Assembly (NCBI GenBank): GCA_004794785.1
Contig: SJOL01009422.1
Coordinates: 651,162 to 715,161, forward strand
Direction of reading: 5' to 3'
DNA from: Opisthorchis felineus
Lineage: Eukaryota; Platyhelminthes; Trematoda; Opisthorchiida; Opisthorchiidae
Length of the DNA stretch: 64,000 nt
Shown here piece by piece: positions 25,254-34,440 of the stretch. The number at the start of each line of letters is the position of its first letter. Position 1 is the stretch's first letter. A model generated the notes under the pieces. The model saw only the letters and a program-made list of their open reading frames with translations. It had not been told where the DNA came from and ran no database searches. Made by a program: the position numbers and the translations under genes.

Positions 25254-25326
25254 ATTCACAAAAATCGTTACCCCCAAGTAGCCAATCACGTTAGAAGATA
25301 ACACATAGTCTTCAAATGCTATATAA
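25108..25326 (+). promoter_or_regulatory. Candidate PLE promoter: CCAAT array plus TATA box
   Basis: CCAATCA occurs at 25,108-25,114, 25,145-25,151, 25,195-25,201 and 25,282-25,288; the last is 38 nt before TATATAA (25,320-25,326). The TATA box is 47 nt before a hammerhead core. At 45,378-45,462 the same order and nearly the same spacing recur (GCAATCA, 37 nt, TATTTAA, 47 nt, core). CCAAT boxes are NF-Y sites in eukaryotes. Use as a Pol II promoter of the element is an inference from position and conservation. Confidence 0.5.
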
Positions 25327-25363
25327 CCGCACGCAGGCAAGAAAGAAGTACCCACTCAACTGC

Positions 25364-25403
25364 GCACTGATGATGTCTCCTCGTATGGTGACGAAACATT
25401 TGC
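25364..25403 (+). ncRNA. Hammerhead-ribozyme motif in PLE terminal repeat
   Basis: Core CTGATGA (25,367-25,373) and GAAAC (25,393-25,397) flank stem II (GUCUCC with GGUGAC, one U:U mismatch). Stem I is GCA/UGC. Stem III is tiny, AC/AU, and the expected cleavage triplet position reads AUU. One extra U sits between core A9 and stem II, as in the other copies here. Minimal type I hammerheads are a known feature of PLE terminal repeats and are thought to work as dimers. The terminal repeat continues to about 25,460. Confidence 0.7.
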
Positions 25404-25464
25404 AAGCCAATTGCCAAGCTCGGCGAACAGATCAACAGCCACCTGATCAACTACCGGTTTCATA

Positions 25465-26234
25465 ATCGTTTGGTTTTTGCTATCTTCGCTTGAACTATGC
25501 TTACCTTGCGTACAAAAATTGCATGCTAAGACATTACCCACTGGTGCACCGAAGCGATTCAATTGGATAAGTGCAGATAAGTGCAGTTCTCGAAAAGTCT
25601 GTTGAGAGCAGAAACTGTAACCAGTACAACAGTATGACCATTTCGCTTTCAGTCACAAATGAGCCGAAAAACCGACCTACTAACTAAAAGTGATTTTGGG
25701 CTACTTATACCAAGCCTTTTCGATATTGTTTACACATCAGCTCATGTGCTATTCATGCCAACTGAACCACCAGGTTTGTTGTGCGTTTGTACGCTCTGTG
25801 TTTCCTGATCATTGTGAGTGCTAATTTGTACAACAAATGCTTATCGTGGCTCATGGGAAGTTTTTATTGCACGTATTCGCGGAATTTGTATTGGGATCTT
25901 TGGTACCAAAACGGTCAGCCCGCATATCACTACATCATGTGGGAATTCGGTTAGAAATTCTACCACAGCCAAGAGGACCACCAGGAGTCTCCATTTTCCA
26001 GGTGGTCTTCTTCTGGAAAGGCATTTTAACACTAGTTGTCTCTGAAGAAACTGTAACCGACCCGATCTCCTAGGCCCACTGAATTGAACATGCAAATGCG
26101 GGTGTTGAAGCGTAATAAAAAACCAGCGCAATTCAACAGTTTTCGTTTGCGTACTCAGTAACAATCGGCAGCGAGGACAAACCACGGGAACCAACTAAAA
26201 TAGTTTTTGGTGAAAAATTCCCTTTGTGATAGAA
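25465..26234. other. No gene recognised
   Basis: A minus-strand ORF (25,841-26,194, 117 codons) and overlapping plus ORFs (25,818-26,073) show no domain. The minus frame lies just downstream of the minus-oriented PLE terminal repeat and could include decayed element sequence, but I could not match it to PLE protein. Confidence 0.4.
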
Positions 26235-26375
26235 TATAAGTCTGGTAATGTGTTGGAATATTGGGAGCTCGGGTGCATTGATTGGAAATTGATCAGGTTG
26301 CTGTTGATCTGTTCTCCGGGCTTGGAAATTGATTTGCAAACTTTTCGTCACTATTCGAGGAGACATCTTCAGTGC
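26235..26375 (-). repeat. PLE terminal repeat, minus orientation, with altered hammerhead
   Basis: On the minus strand CTGAAGA (26,372-26,366), the common stem II and GAAA (26,346-26,343) are present; the base after GAAA is A rather than C and stem III is lost. The repeat continues through GAACAGATCAACAGC to CAATATTCCAACACATTACC, the same order that precedes the PLE-beta coding sequence. Confidence 0.65.
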
Positions 26376-26500
26376 GCTATTGGGTGATCCACCCAAGACC
26401 ACACTGAAGCTCTCTCCTCGAACGGTGACGAAACGTTTGCAAATCGAGTGCCAAGCTCGGCGAACAGATCAACAGCAACCTGTTCAACTGCCAAGGAATA
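26376..26500 (+). repeat. PLE terminal repeat, plus orientation, head to head with the previous one
   Basis: CTGAAGC (26,404-26,410; core A9 changed to C), the shared stem II, GAAAC (26,430-26,434), GTT and TGC follow, then the common GCCAAGCTCGGCGAAC word. Only about 30 bases separate its core from that of the minus-strand copy, so the two form an imperfect palindrome. Confidence 0.65.
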
Positions 26501-27327
26501 TACGTCTACTCGGGCAGGTCTATGTTGACGCCAGCACCAAGCTTATTCGTTTCTCATGAAGAGAGAGTGGGCTTCTCGTGAGGCTTCTTCTTCAGCGTTC
26601 ACTTCGCTTTTACTATAATTTTCTTCGGAATGAAGTTTGCCTTCATCATTTATTCGAAAGGGCTCAGTATTTAAGTTGCCAATTTCCTGATCGGAAAGTC
26701 CGTTTTTCGAACCTGACCTCTGTATTTCGACTGCTCCTGACTAGGCTTCGAAAACCTGGCACCACCTCGGCCCTCATGCTTCCTTCGGGTGGCATTGCAG
26801 CTGGGCACCGCAAGGGTATTACAGATGGACCATCATCCTAAATGGTGACCCTTCTAATATATTCGGCATACACCCCTTTACGAAGTTCACAAGCCAGTTT
26901 CTGGATATGTATTAGGTTCATTTTTCAGCCGCTCCATTGAGCACAAGGGCTGCACAGCACGGGAATTCGAGTGGCTAAATTTACGGCAGTTGATCAAGAA
27001 CCAGCCAAACTGTCGAGCAGCAGGTGCGACCCCTAACTTCCAAGAAAAGCTTCCTTTAGGAGATTAAGGCCAAAAAGCCGCCTCAACCCCCCGGTCAAAT
27101 TTAGACAAGCGGTGTATTTTACACCGAAACCATTTATTACATGATACAATACACAATACAATATATATATATACAAAATATAATACAGTAAATTGTGCTT
27201 GTAACAGATGCGCTACAATTCGCTGAACGGGAATAATTTTCCACCGGTTAGGATGAGCTTGTTAGAAGAGTAGACTGCACATAGAACCGTCAGTCAATCT
27301 GTTTTACTATACTTGAGTAGTTCAGAG
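26500..27327. other. No gene recognised; (AT)n microsatellite near 27,161-27,173
   Basis: An 87-codon ORF (26,578-26,841 +) has no domain. In the minus direction this is the sequence that would continue the protease locus beyond the PLE-beta insertion. I looked there for a second active-site DTG block and did not find one. Confidence 0.45.
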
Positions 27328-27340
27328 ATAATGTACAAGC
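27328..27340. repeat. Target-site duplication, right-hand (3') side of PLE-beta
   Basis: ATAATGTACAAGC here is identical to 30,287-30,299. The element lies between the two copies. A 13-bp duplication is in the range reported for PLEs. Confidence 0.75.
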
Positions 27341-27373
27341 TGTTGATCTGTTCGCCAAACTTGGCAACTGATT

Positions 27374-27415
27374 TGCAGATGTTTCGTCCTCATTCGAAGA
27401 GACGTCTTCAGTGCA
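27374..27415 (-). ncRNA. Hammerhead-ribozyme motif in the 3' terminal repeat of PLE-beta
   Basis: Minus strand: stem I TGCA (27,415-27,412) pairs with TGCA (27,377-27,374). Core boxes CTGAAGA (27,411-27,405) and GAAAC (27,385-27,381) are intact and the cleavage triplet position reads AUC. Stem II (GUCUC with GAGGAC) needs one bulged G, and one extra C follows core A9. It lies 33-75 nt from the element's end. Confidence 0.65.
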
Positions 27416-27940
27416 CTGTTGAGTGTGTTATCCCTCTCTTCGTGCTTGCTTTTAGACAGTTTACAAACAGCAGCTTTTAAGCTGTAAACCGATGGGTTTC
27501 TGATTATCATCACACTTGGATTCTGATTGGTCCGATCATAATCTACGTTGCGTAGTAGTCTGTATTTCTTGATTTCCACTGTCACACTGCCGACGAAATT
27601 GTCGTTCATTATTCTGTCTTCCGGTTGCTCCGTTCGTGATCTGTATTGCGTCCTGGTCCAACTCTTTTTCTTCTGGTTGGTTCATGGTGTAGATTTCATT
27701 TGTAGTAGTTTGCTGTCTTATTGATTAGCCCACGCCCAACTTGCGGTTTATATTCATGGGCTTAGTTGGTTGATTTGCAGGTCTTCCCTTAGTGGGGATC
27801 CCGCAATTTCGGGCTCGTTTGGTGGTCAGATCCGGTGATCCTTGACGAGAGCTAGAAATTCCGGTCCAGTCAATTTGTCATTTTAACCCGAATGTCTTTC
27901 CGCTTTAGTTGCGTTGGCCTCCCTAGAACCCTTGTTCGGC

Positions 27941-28276
27941 TCAGGATTTTATGGTTCTGGATTTTTTTGTCCTCAGATTTTGATAGACAGGGTCAATCTC
28001 AATGTATCTCCCTACTGCTCCATCACTGGAGTACCACACCTCCATGCATTCGAGCTTTTTCTTTGTTCTTGCTTGTCCTAGTATGCTAACATTTTCCCAG
28101 TCGAATTTGTGTCCTTCTTGGTCTTTATGTACAAAGATGAGTGAAAGCTGATCGTATCTCCTGGTAGCGAGCTTGTGTTCATAGACTCTGGTTGACAGTT
28201 TCCCCCCTGGTTGTCCCACGTAGTGTTTTTCACAATCCTTCCATTGAATTTTGTAGATTGCATTTGTCTTCTTCAT
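27941..28276 (-). pseudogene. PLE-beta GIY-YIG endonuclease domain
   Basis: An open frame of 111 codons has the domain features in order: AIYKIQWKDCEKHYVGQPGG (GIY as AIY, YIG as YVG), then the helix with TRVYEHK and RRYDQLS, the His-containing HKDQEGHKFDW and a C-terminal EVWYSSDGAVGR, where the family Glu is at E in MEVW. In PLEs this nuclease is C-terminal to the RT and nicks the target. The frame upstream is interrupted near 28,280-28,500. Confidence 0.8.
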
Positions 28277-28517
28277 TGCATTAAGTATCCACTTTGGCTT
28301 CGATAGTGCTCTTCGTAACGTGTCAGTCGGTCTGTGAGCAGCTCTTATAGCATGCTGTCATGCGGTCATTTCTGAACAGTTTCTGATATATGTTAGCGTA
28401 ATTGTTTTGCGTGTGCTTCCAGTTGTCGAGTTGGCCAAATAAAATTTCTTTGGGTAACCGTTTCTTTGAAAGATATTGTCCAGCCGTTTCTCTTCTTTTG
28501 CTTTAGATTCTAATGTG

Positions 28518-29640
28518 TTACAGTGTCCGAGTGCATCTGTGTTTGTGACGGTTTGAATGGTAGCTGTGATAGTTCAGAATTTGATCTGTATGCGTAGCCT
28601 CTCTGTGGATTTTAGTTTGCATTTGTCCACTTGGCCATATTGTGACAGGGGCATTGAAAGCCGCCAGCTTGTTGTTGTTTTTTTCTTCCATTGTGAAATC
28701 GATGTCATGGAAGACAATGTTTATCAATCGGATTGCTCGTTGTAGCTCGCCCTTTTTGATGACGACAAAAGTGTTGTCTACATAACACATCCATAGTTTG
28801 GGGTTGATGTGTGGTAATACGATCCCCTCCAGTTTTTGTGACGTTATCTCGGCGATGAACCCTAAAACTGGGGAACCTATTGGCGCTCTTCACAGTTGTT
28901 CGCAGTAGTCGCCGTTAAATTCGAGGTACGTGTTCAAACATAGATTGAGTAGTTCACAGGTTTCTTCTTTATTTAGCGATCCGTTGGGAGGTCCATAAAT
29001 GTTCAATAGCTTAGCAATTATTGTCATTGCGGAATGGAGGTCCACTGACGTGGACAGTGAGCTGGAATCAAATGAAACCATTATTTTTCCCTCTTCTATT
29101 GTCGCTTTCTTTAGTTTATCCAAGAATTACTGTGTTTTTCATTGAGTGTTGTGATCCACTGATGAGGTATTTGACCTTCCTTCATAGTTCTTTTGCAAGG
29201 TTGTATGTTGGTGTGCCTGGAAGTGACACAATTGTCCTTAGTGGTTTAGTCCACCTGTGTACTTTTGGAAGTGCGTAGAAGTGTGGGTTATTGGATTATT
29301 GACTCTCATTCGCCAATATACTTCGGTTGTGCTCTTTCGTTTTGCTCATCCCTCAGGCGGCGATACGAGGTAGTGTTGATGAGCAGAGCTTTCGCTTTGT
29401 TTACGTAGCCCAATATGTCTGTGATGACAATCAGGCCTCCTTTATCCGCTGGTAGGATGACGATGGTTTTATCTTTCTTCAAATTCTCCATTGCTTCCTT
29501 TCCTGTGTTTGAGAGAATGTTAAGGGTTCGGTTTCGTATGATAGCCGGTACAACATTGTGACAGGATTGTTGTTGAGAATTCTTATCCAGTTCAGCAGAT
29601 TTCATTGCTGCCTCCAAGCTGGCCAAAATCTCCGTCTTTA
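28518..29640 (-). pseudogene. PLE-beta reverse transcriptase, broken into several frames
   Basis: In order on the minus strand: VILPADKGGLIVIT (ORF 29,626-29,306), then FYALPKVHRWTKPLRTIVS with GTPTYNLAKEL (about 29,285-29,190), MVSFDSSSLSTSV (within ORF 29,123-28,890), APIGSPVLGFIAE (about 28,885-28,840) and the active-site box CYVDNTFVV (from about 28,787). The usual YVDD has Asn at the second Asp, which would abolish catalysis. A stop follows the frame at 28,890, and the first ORF also ends early. Overall length and order match PLE RTs. Confidence 0.85.
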
Positions 29641-29751
29641 AAATTTAAGTTTAATCCTTTAATAAGAATATCCCGTTCTTGAACAGTCATTCGTTTACTG
29701 GAGAGATTCTTGATCCATGCTTCGTTGTTGTTGTTGTTGTTCGCGATGGTA

Positions 29752-30225
29752 TCACTTTTGTTGTTTCTGACCAGTCTTGAAAAAATTGCTTTTTAAAATA
29801 GCTCTTTTCTTTTCAGCAGCGGATCTGACTATTCGTTTGATAGCTGCACTGAGTGTTCGCAGTAGGTCCGGTCCGACCGTTCTCAAACAAGTCTCCCTTT
29901 CTTCCGTGGCGATCCTTTCATGGTTCCTGATACGCTTATGTGCATCCGCTATGATGAGTCTAACCATCCGTCTACCGTTGCTTCCCGCAAGCGCCCAGGC
30001 TTGTTGGTGATCAATCAGTGGTCGATAGGTTACGCTATGTAGGAGAATGCGGTTTCGCAAGTACTCTTGGAGGAAACGGAGCTGTTGTCGCGTGGATGAC
30101 TGTCGGCAGGCAAAAGTCTCCCAACAAAGAGCTGTTTTGCTCACGGAACGTCCGAAATTTTTGGTAATGTGTTGGAATATTGGAAGCTTGGGCGCATTAA
30201 TTGCCAAGGTCGGCGAACCGACCAA
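29752..30225 (-). pseudogene. PLE-beta N-terminal region
   Basis: A 157-codon frame begins within the terminal repeat (ATG at 30,225). It contains LRFLQEYLRNRILLHSVTYR and a basic RMVRLIIADAHKRIR segment, then NFFKTGQKQQK, resembling the region ahead of the RT in other flatworm PLEs. The adjoining segment carries a (GTT)6 run (29,724-29,741) that encodes poly-Asn. Its role in the element is unknown to me. Confidence 0.65.
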
Positions 30226-30287
30226 CGGCTACCTGATCAATTACCAATTAAAGCACCCAAGCCACCAATATTCCAACACATTACCAA
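30161..30287. repeat. Inverted repeat at the 5' end of PLE-beta
   Basis: TTGGTAATGTGTTGGAATATTGG (30,161-30,183) is the exact complement of 30,265-30,287, and imperfect pairing continues inward for about 24 more bases per arm. The inner sequence is the PLE terminal-repeat segment with GCCAAGGTCGGCGAAC. The outer arm abuts the target-site duplication. Confidence 0.8.
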
Positions 30288-30299
30288 TAATGTACAAGC
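30287..30299. repeat. Target-site duplication, left-hand (5') side of PLE-beta
   Basis: ATAATGTACAAGC is identical to 27,328-27,340. The next plus-strand bases, AGTTGTAATGCATGCAATACGC, continue the protease locus and resemble copy 1 near 16,040. Confidence 0.75.
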
Positions 30300-30577
30300 A
30301 GTTGTAATGCATGCAATACGCTAGTCTCTTTCATATATCGGGACGACACGGGTCATAGTTACTGAACCCTTCTCGGCAGTTCAATACGATTGCGTCCTTT
30401 ACAACACCCGATAGATAATATTCGAACTTTGAGTGATGTATAATTTGCGGAAACCAATTTGTTAACCGGCTGCTCACCCAATGCGCAAGGCATTATGATT
30501 TAGACCCCTGCTGATGAACAGTTAGTAGGTGAGAGTACGGATTACTTCAATGATAACAGATACAGTATGCAACTCAC

Positions 30578-31268
30578 TGGCAGAATTCAAAACTGAAAAC
30601 TGGTTCGTAGGACTCGCCTTCAAGTCTGGTCAAGAGCGATGGCCTGTACAGACTAGTCGGCCCTGGATCAATCAGTCCAAATGAACCGTCGAACTTCTCT
30701 TCAGGCTTGATCTCCATCGATGATGACTTCACATTCAGAAATGCGACCTTATCAAGCGACTGATCACCTATCTGTTTTGTTTTTGAAAATCAAGTAGTTT
30801 ATGCACGCAATTTTTTATACCCACTTTCATGATATCTTGGATCATATCACCTCTGATTATGCCACCGGTAAAACGATGCTCCTCATCTTTTTTCACCACA
30901 GTTTTTGTGTTTGAATTAAGTTCCCAGCCTGGCTTCCAAAATCCAGTACGTCTTCTTCCAAGGGCCATCCAAGTACAGTCGCTGCCGGTGTCAAAAGTCA
31001 TGAACAGTGACCGTGGTGGCGTCCCTACCTGTACCTCCGTAACATATAATCTCTATTTTCCGTAAAGTACGGTGAAAAATATCTAACTTACCGCTATATC
31101 TCGCTGAAGAGTAAGCGTGACGGATTTTCGAACCCCCGAACCTCCGTTCGGGGCAGAACACTGTCTGTTGCAAGAGTGATTGGTTACATCATTCGGAATT
31201 TTCGCATACCTTGTTACCAGCAGTACCATGAGAACGGCCTGAAATACCCCCAGCAATCTGTCATTCAT
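30578..31268 (-). pseudogene. Aspartic protease (pepsin family A1), copy 2, two exons preserved
   Basis: Exon 1 runs from ATG at 31,268 to 31,092 and encodes MNDRLLGVFQAVLMVLLV, a plausible signal peptide, then a short prosegment ending TLQRDIA. A 39-nt intron (GTAAGT at 31,091 to TAG at 31,053) is in phase 0. Exon 2 continues in phase: YVTEVQVGTPPRSLF, then FDTGSDCTWM with the first catalytic Asp, Ser and the conserved Trp; RFTGGIIRGDMIQD for the flap region, where the flap Tyr is not evident; then, after one frame change near 30,790, KFDGSFGLIDP and EPVFSFEF. It ends at a consensus donor GTGAGT (30,577). The second DTG lobe is not found, because PLE-beta lies beyond. Such enzymes are secreted or lysosomal endopeptidases. 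It is most likely an inactivated gene. Confidence 0.75.
31053..31091 (-). other. Predicted 39-nt intron of the aspartic protease
   Basis: GTAAGT donor and TAG acceptor; both flanking codons are complete, so splicing keeps the reading frame. Without removal the frame stops at once. In copy 1 both splice signals are mutated (GTTGGT, TGG). Confidence 0.7.
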
Positions 31269-31269
31269 C

Positions 31270-31640
31270 GTTTTAATGGTATACGTGTTGGTTTTGTTTA
31301 CGGTTAGTGCTATTCTTTTCTAAGGCCGTTAACTAAGAACACCGATATACCGATATATCTAACAATTTACAGTAGAAACGTGGAATAACTCGGAAATACT
31401 GCTCAACGCTTTTGGAATACAGTCATTGGATAAACTGTTTTGAATCGGTGACGCTGGATGTAAGGTAAAAGGAAACGTTTTCTCATTGGATGACGTATTG
31501 AAAGCTTCGAACGATGTACAAAGACAAACTAGGAGACTACACTAACCCTGTCTTTTGGGATGGCTTCACTTTGGTGAACTTTGTCTTCGCAAAGCAATAG
31601 ACACGATTAAACCTCACAAAATACACAATTCCGTAAAAGG
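31270..31640 (-). other. 5' flank of protease copy 2, homologous to 14,745-15,085
   Basis: The complement of this stretch matches copy 1, for example GAGTTATTCCACG near 31,388 and 14,947, AAACAGTTTATCCA near 31,437 and 14,900, and TTCACCAAAGTGAAG near 31,570 and 14,760. The duplicated unit therefore includes the junction between PLE-alpha and the protease. Confidence 0.7.
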
Positions 31641-32780
31641 CACTACTCTCAAGGTATACCAGTTCATCTTATCCCGTAACACACTGTGGATTATTCGATC
31701 TCACCAGCTAGGTTGCTGTGACTTTTCTATGCCTCTCAAATGTATCACCCAATGAAACGTACCAGGTCGCCGTTATAGAAAAAGGGTTTACAAAGGTACG
31801 GAAAGGATTTTGGTTGCCTGTTCAGACCCAGAAGAAACTTTTGCAATAGTGAATCTTATGCACTTTCCTGACGAGACTTTCAATGCCCTCTCAGAAAAAA
31901 GGGAACCCTCTTAAAATGCCAATGCAATCTTGTATTGGATTTCTCCCAACAGTTGAAACTCCAACTTGAGTGAAACAACGTTTCATTTTTGAAGCATCAT
32001 TGTTAACAGTTTCGTAGCAAGTTCGAGTGTGCGACTTTTTAACTGGGCGTTGTTGTTTGTCCACAAAAAGTCAAGTTTTACTTCGCCTCTCTAATTCTGC
32101 ATTCATATTTGCGGGGAAAGGGGGTGATTTAAATTCTAGCTCTGCATCTATAGAAGTAATACACTACTCAAGAGGCTGCTGAAAACCCTTCGACAGCCCA
32201 TGACAGGTTTTGCACTTCTTGGGGCTCACCAGGTAGGCGCTGTCCCCTAGTTTCCGTCAACCTTATGTTCTACTTGAAACCTTGGAATGAAAGGTTCAAA
32301 CGCACTTGATACGAACCAAGAGACATACCTGAGGTGCACTCAAACCACCTAACTATCATTTGCGGGACGTTAAACTGAAATTCTAGTTTCGGGATCTGTC
32401 AAATATCTTCCTACTTTTCTAACAATACTAGCCGAAGACATTTGAGCATCAGGACGATAATAATGTTGGGCCTACTGTAAAGGAGCTCGCAAATGTCACT
32501 GGCAGGTTTCAACTCTAAATCTGCTGGACAGAATGGTGACCAATACGTCATGAATTATGGGTGTATAAGTACGATCCTTCTCAATAGATTAATCAGGATA
32601 GCACGAATCTGGGGGTGGGGGTAGAAGGTCTCTGGTTTGGATGCATACTACGTGCACTCACCCTTCTGTCGTACTTGAAGTGACCTCTATAAAGGGCCCC
32701 TTGTTATTTTCGTCTTAGTACGGCCATACAGCCTTGTAAATTACGTATGTAGGTAATACTTGAAAACTCCAGTGTTGATT
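31640..32780. other. Unassigned; replaces the GIY-YIG part of PLE-alpha copy 2
   Basis: This interval sits where the GIY-YIG end of PLE-alpha should be, and I do not recognise that domain here. It contains the partner (about 32,110-32,280) of the dispersed repeat at 24.3-24.57 kb. No gene seen. Confidence 0.45.
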
Positions 32781-32783
32781 TAG

Positions 32784-33600
32784 CTAACTGATCACTTCGG
32801 ATGTATTTTTGACTTCGAATAGGAGTATCCCTCTGGCCGCCTGTTCTTTCGGTTGCTGTCCTTGGGAAAGCTTCTTGTCCACGCTTCCGTTGGTAAAATC
32901 CCTTAGATACCCATCATCATGGTTAACCTTGAATAGATGATTTTCTTCCTTCCTTCCTAGATCTGTGGTCCTGCAATATGTCTCCGCTCTCTTCATAAAA
33001 GTTGAACCACATCCCTTTTTGTGGTACATTGAGTGTTTGCTTTTGTAGCTTTGTGTTTGGTCCATATGTTTCCCTTTCCAGTGTATACAGGTTTAGTGAA
33101 ATCCATTGACCTTCCTGTTCACCAAGACGTCCAAAAACGGTGGCCAACTGTTCACTTCCAGTTCGGTTATAAACTTGGTGTCTTCAAAAGAAGCATGGAG
33201 AAATTCGCTAACATAGTGTATTCAAACTCGCTTCATGATGACAAAACTGTCGTCAGCGTGGCGGATGCACAGCTTTCTATTGATAATTGGTAGTATCACT
33301 CGCCCTACTTACTGCTTCGCAGCTCCGGCGACAAATTCTGATATTGGAGATCCCATTGGTGTCCTTTCCAGCTGTTGTAAGTCAAAGCTGAAATATGTGT
33401 CCATGCAAAAGTCCAACAGCTTCCATAGACCTCCGGATTTCATGGTTCCTGTTGCGTTTGGATTATTTCAAATCAGTCTTTTTCTTACTTCTCTGAAAGG
33501 GGTTGTGCTTGACTGAAGTGAACATTGACGTGACATCAAGCGGAATCATGGTTCCATCATCCTCTCTAGTGACGTTCCGTGGCTCAATCGAACGTGACGC
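32784..33600 (-). mobile_element. Penelope-like element alpha, copy 2: decayed RT
   Basis: On the minus strand the frames carry IPLDVTSMFTSV (about 33,545-33,505), LDFCMDTYFSFDLQQLERTP and MGSPISEFVAGAA (about 33,355-33,315), and HADDSFVIMK (about 33,262-33,233), the catalytic box. A basic thumb region with RAETYCRTTDLGRKEENH follows (32,995-32,940). Sequence and spacing match copy 1 at 13,740-14,330. The GIY-YIG domain is absent, and stops interrupt the RT. The protease copy 2 lies downstream on the same strand. Confidence 0.75.
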
Positions 33601-34440
33601 AGGATTATTGAAAGTCTAGGGCACAAAATGTAACTTGGATAGGACATTGCATAAGTAGTAGTAGCTTTGTGTCCCAGAACCAGGAGGGAGCATTTGTCCG
33701 TACTTTTGTCATGAAGCAGTTGACTTGTGTTCCCGAAACGCATACCTTCTGACGACATTTAAAATTGCAGTGTTTACGGTGAATGTGTGCATATACTAGA
33801 CTGAATAGTCGGTTCATCCAAATGAAACGCAATCAGTTATCTTGGCAAGTTATGAGATGGCTGCTGCCGGCGAGATGCGCACTTCTGATGATTCCAAATA
33901 AGAATGAAACGACTGTGCGGTGCAAAACAACTGCATTAAGGTGTTGAGCTAAAGTATTAGGTTTGCTGATGTTATATATTTCTTTGGGTGGTGTAGGACG
34001 TTCCCGTCGGGCTACACTATTTCCCGGATTACGTCAACCAGTAAGGAATCGCAGTGTATCCGGTTGGGTTCTGAACTCATTGGATTCTCGCTGAGCGAGC
34101 AATTGAATTAGAAAAGCCGTTTGTGGCTCTGGAGGTCTCCCCTAGATTGATATGAGGGTTGTTTTTTATACTATGGAGTACGAAATTGGAGCCTAGTAAC
34201 ACGAATATTGTTTAAAATCACGGTACACTGTTCTTCCCGTAGGAATCCTGCCTGGTTCACTCAACTGTATCCTTATTCACAAGACGGGATTTCTCATCAA
34301 CATATGATTGACGGAATTCCAAGGACTGCATCTACCTGATGAGCCCTAAGATGGGCAAGGTCATTGATGGTGGTGATGGTGGTGATAGGCTGCAGAGGAG
34401 TTTTCAGTGACCATTAAGGATATGAAGAAATTCATTAAAG
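33600..34440. other. No gene recognised; short GGTGAT microsatellite near 34,365-34,386
   Basis: A stretch near 34,320-34,360 resembles part of the dispersed repeat at 24.5 kb. Minus-strand ORFs at 33,546-33,832 may contain further eroded PLE-alpha sequence but I could not match motifs. Confidence 0.4.

Larger units (their letters stand above)
27341..30286 (-). mobile_element. Penelope-like element beta, nearly full length
   Basis: The 2,946-bp element runs right to left. It starts with a terminal-repeat hairpin (30,286-30,161), then the N-terminal domain (30,225-29,752), RT, GIY-YIG endonuclease and a 3' terminal repeat with hammerhead (27,415-27,341). It is bounded by identical 13-bp repeats. 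It sits inside the inverted copy of the protease locus, in the stretch following the exon donor at 30,577, so it inserted after that duplication. Several in-frame stops and frame changes show that it is no longer autonomous, but it is far less decayed than PLE-alpha. Confidence 0.85.

Noticed and set aside
29724..29741. (GTT)6 as an independent microsatellite locus of interest
   Set aside because: It encodes poly-Asn within the PLE-beta reading frame.
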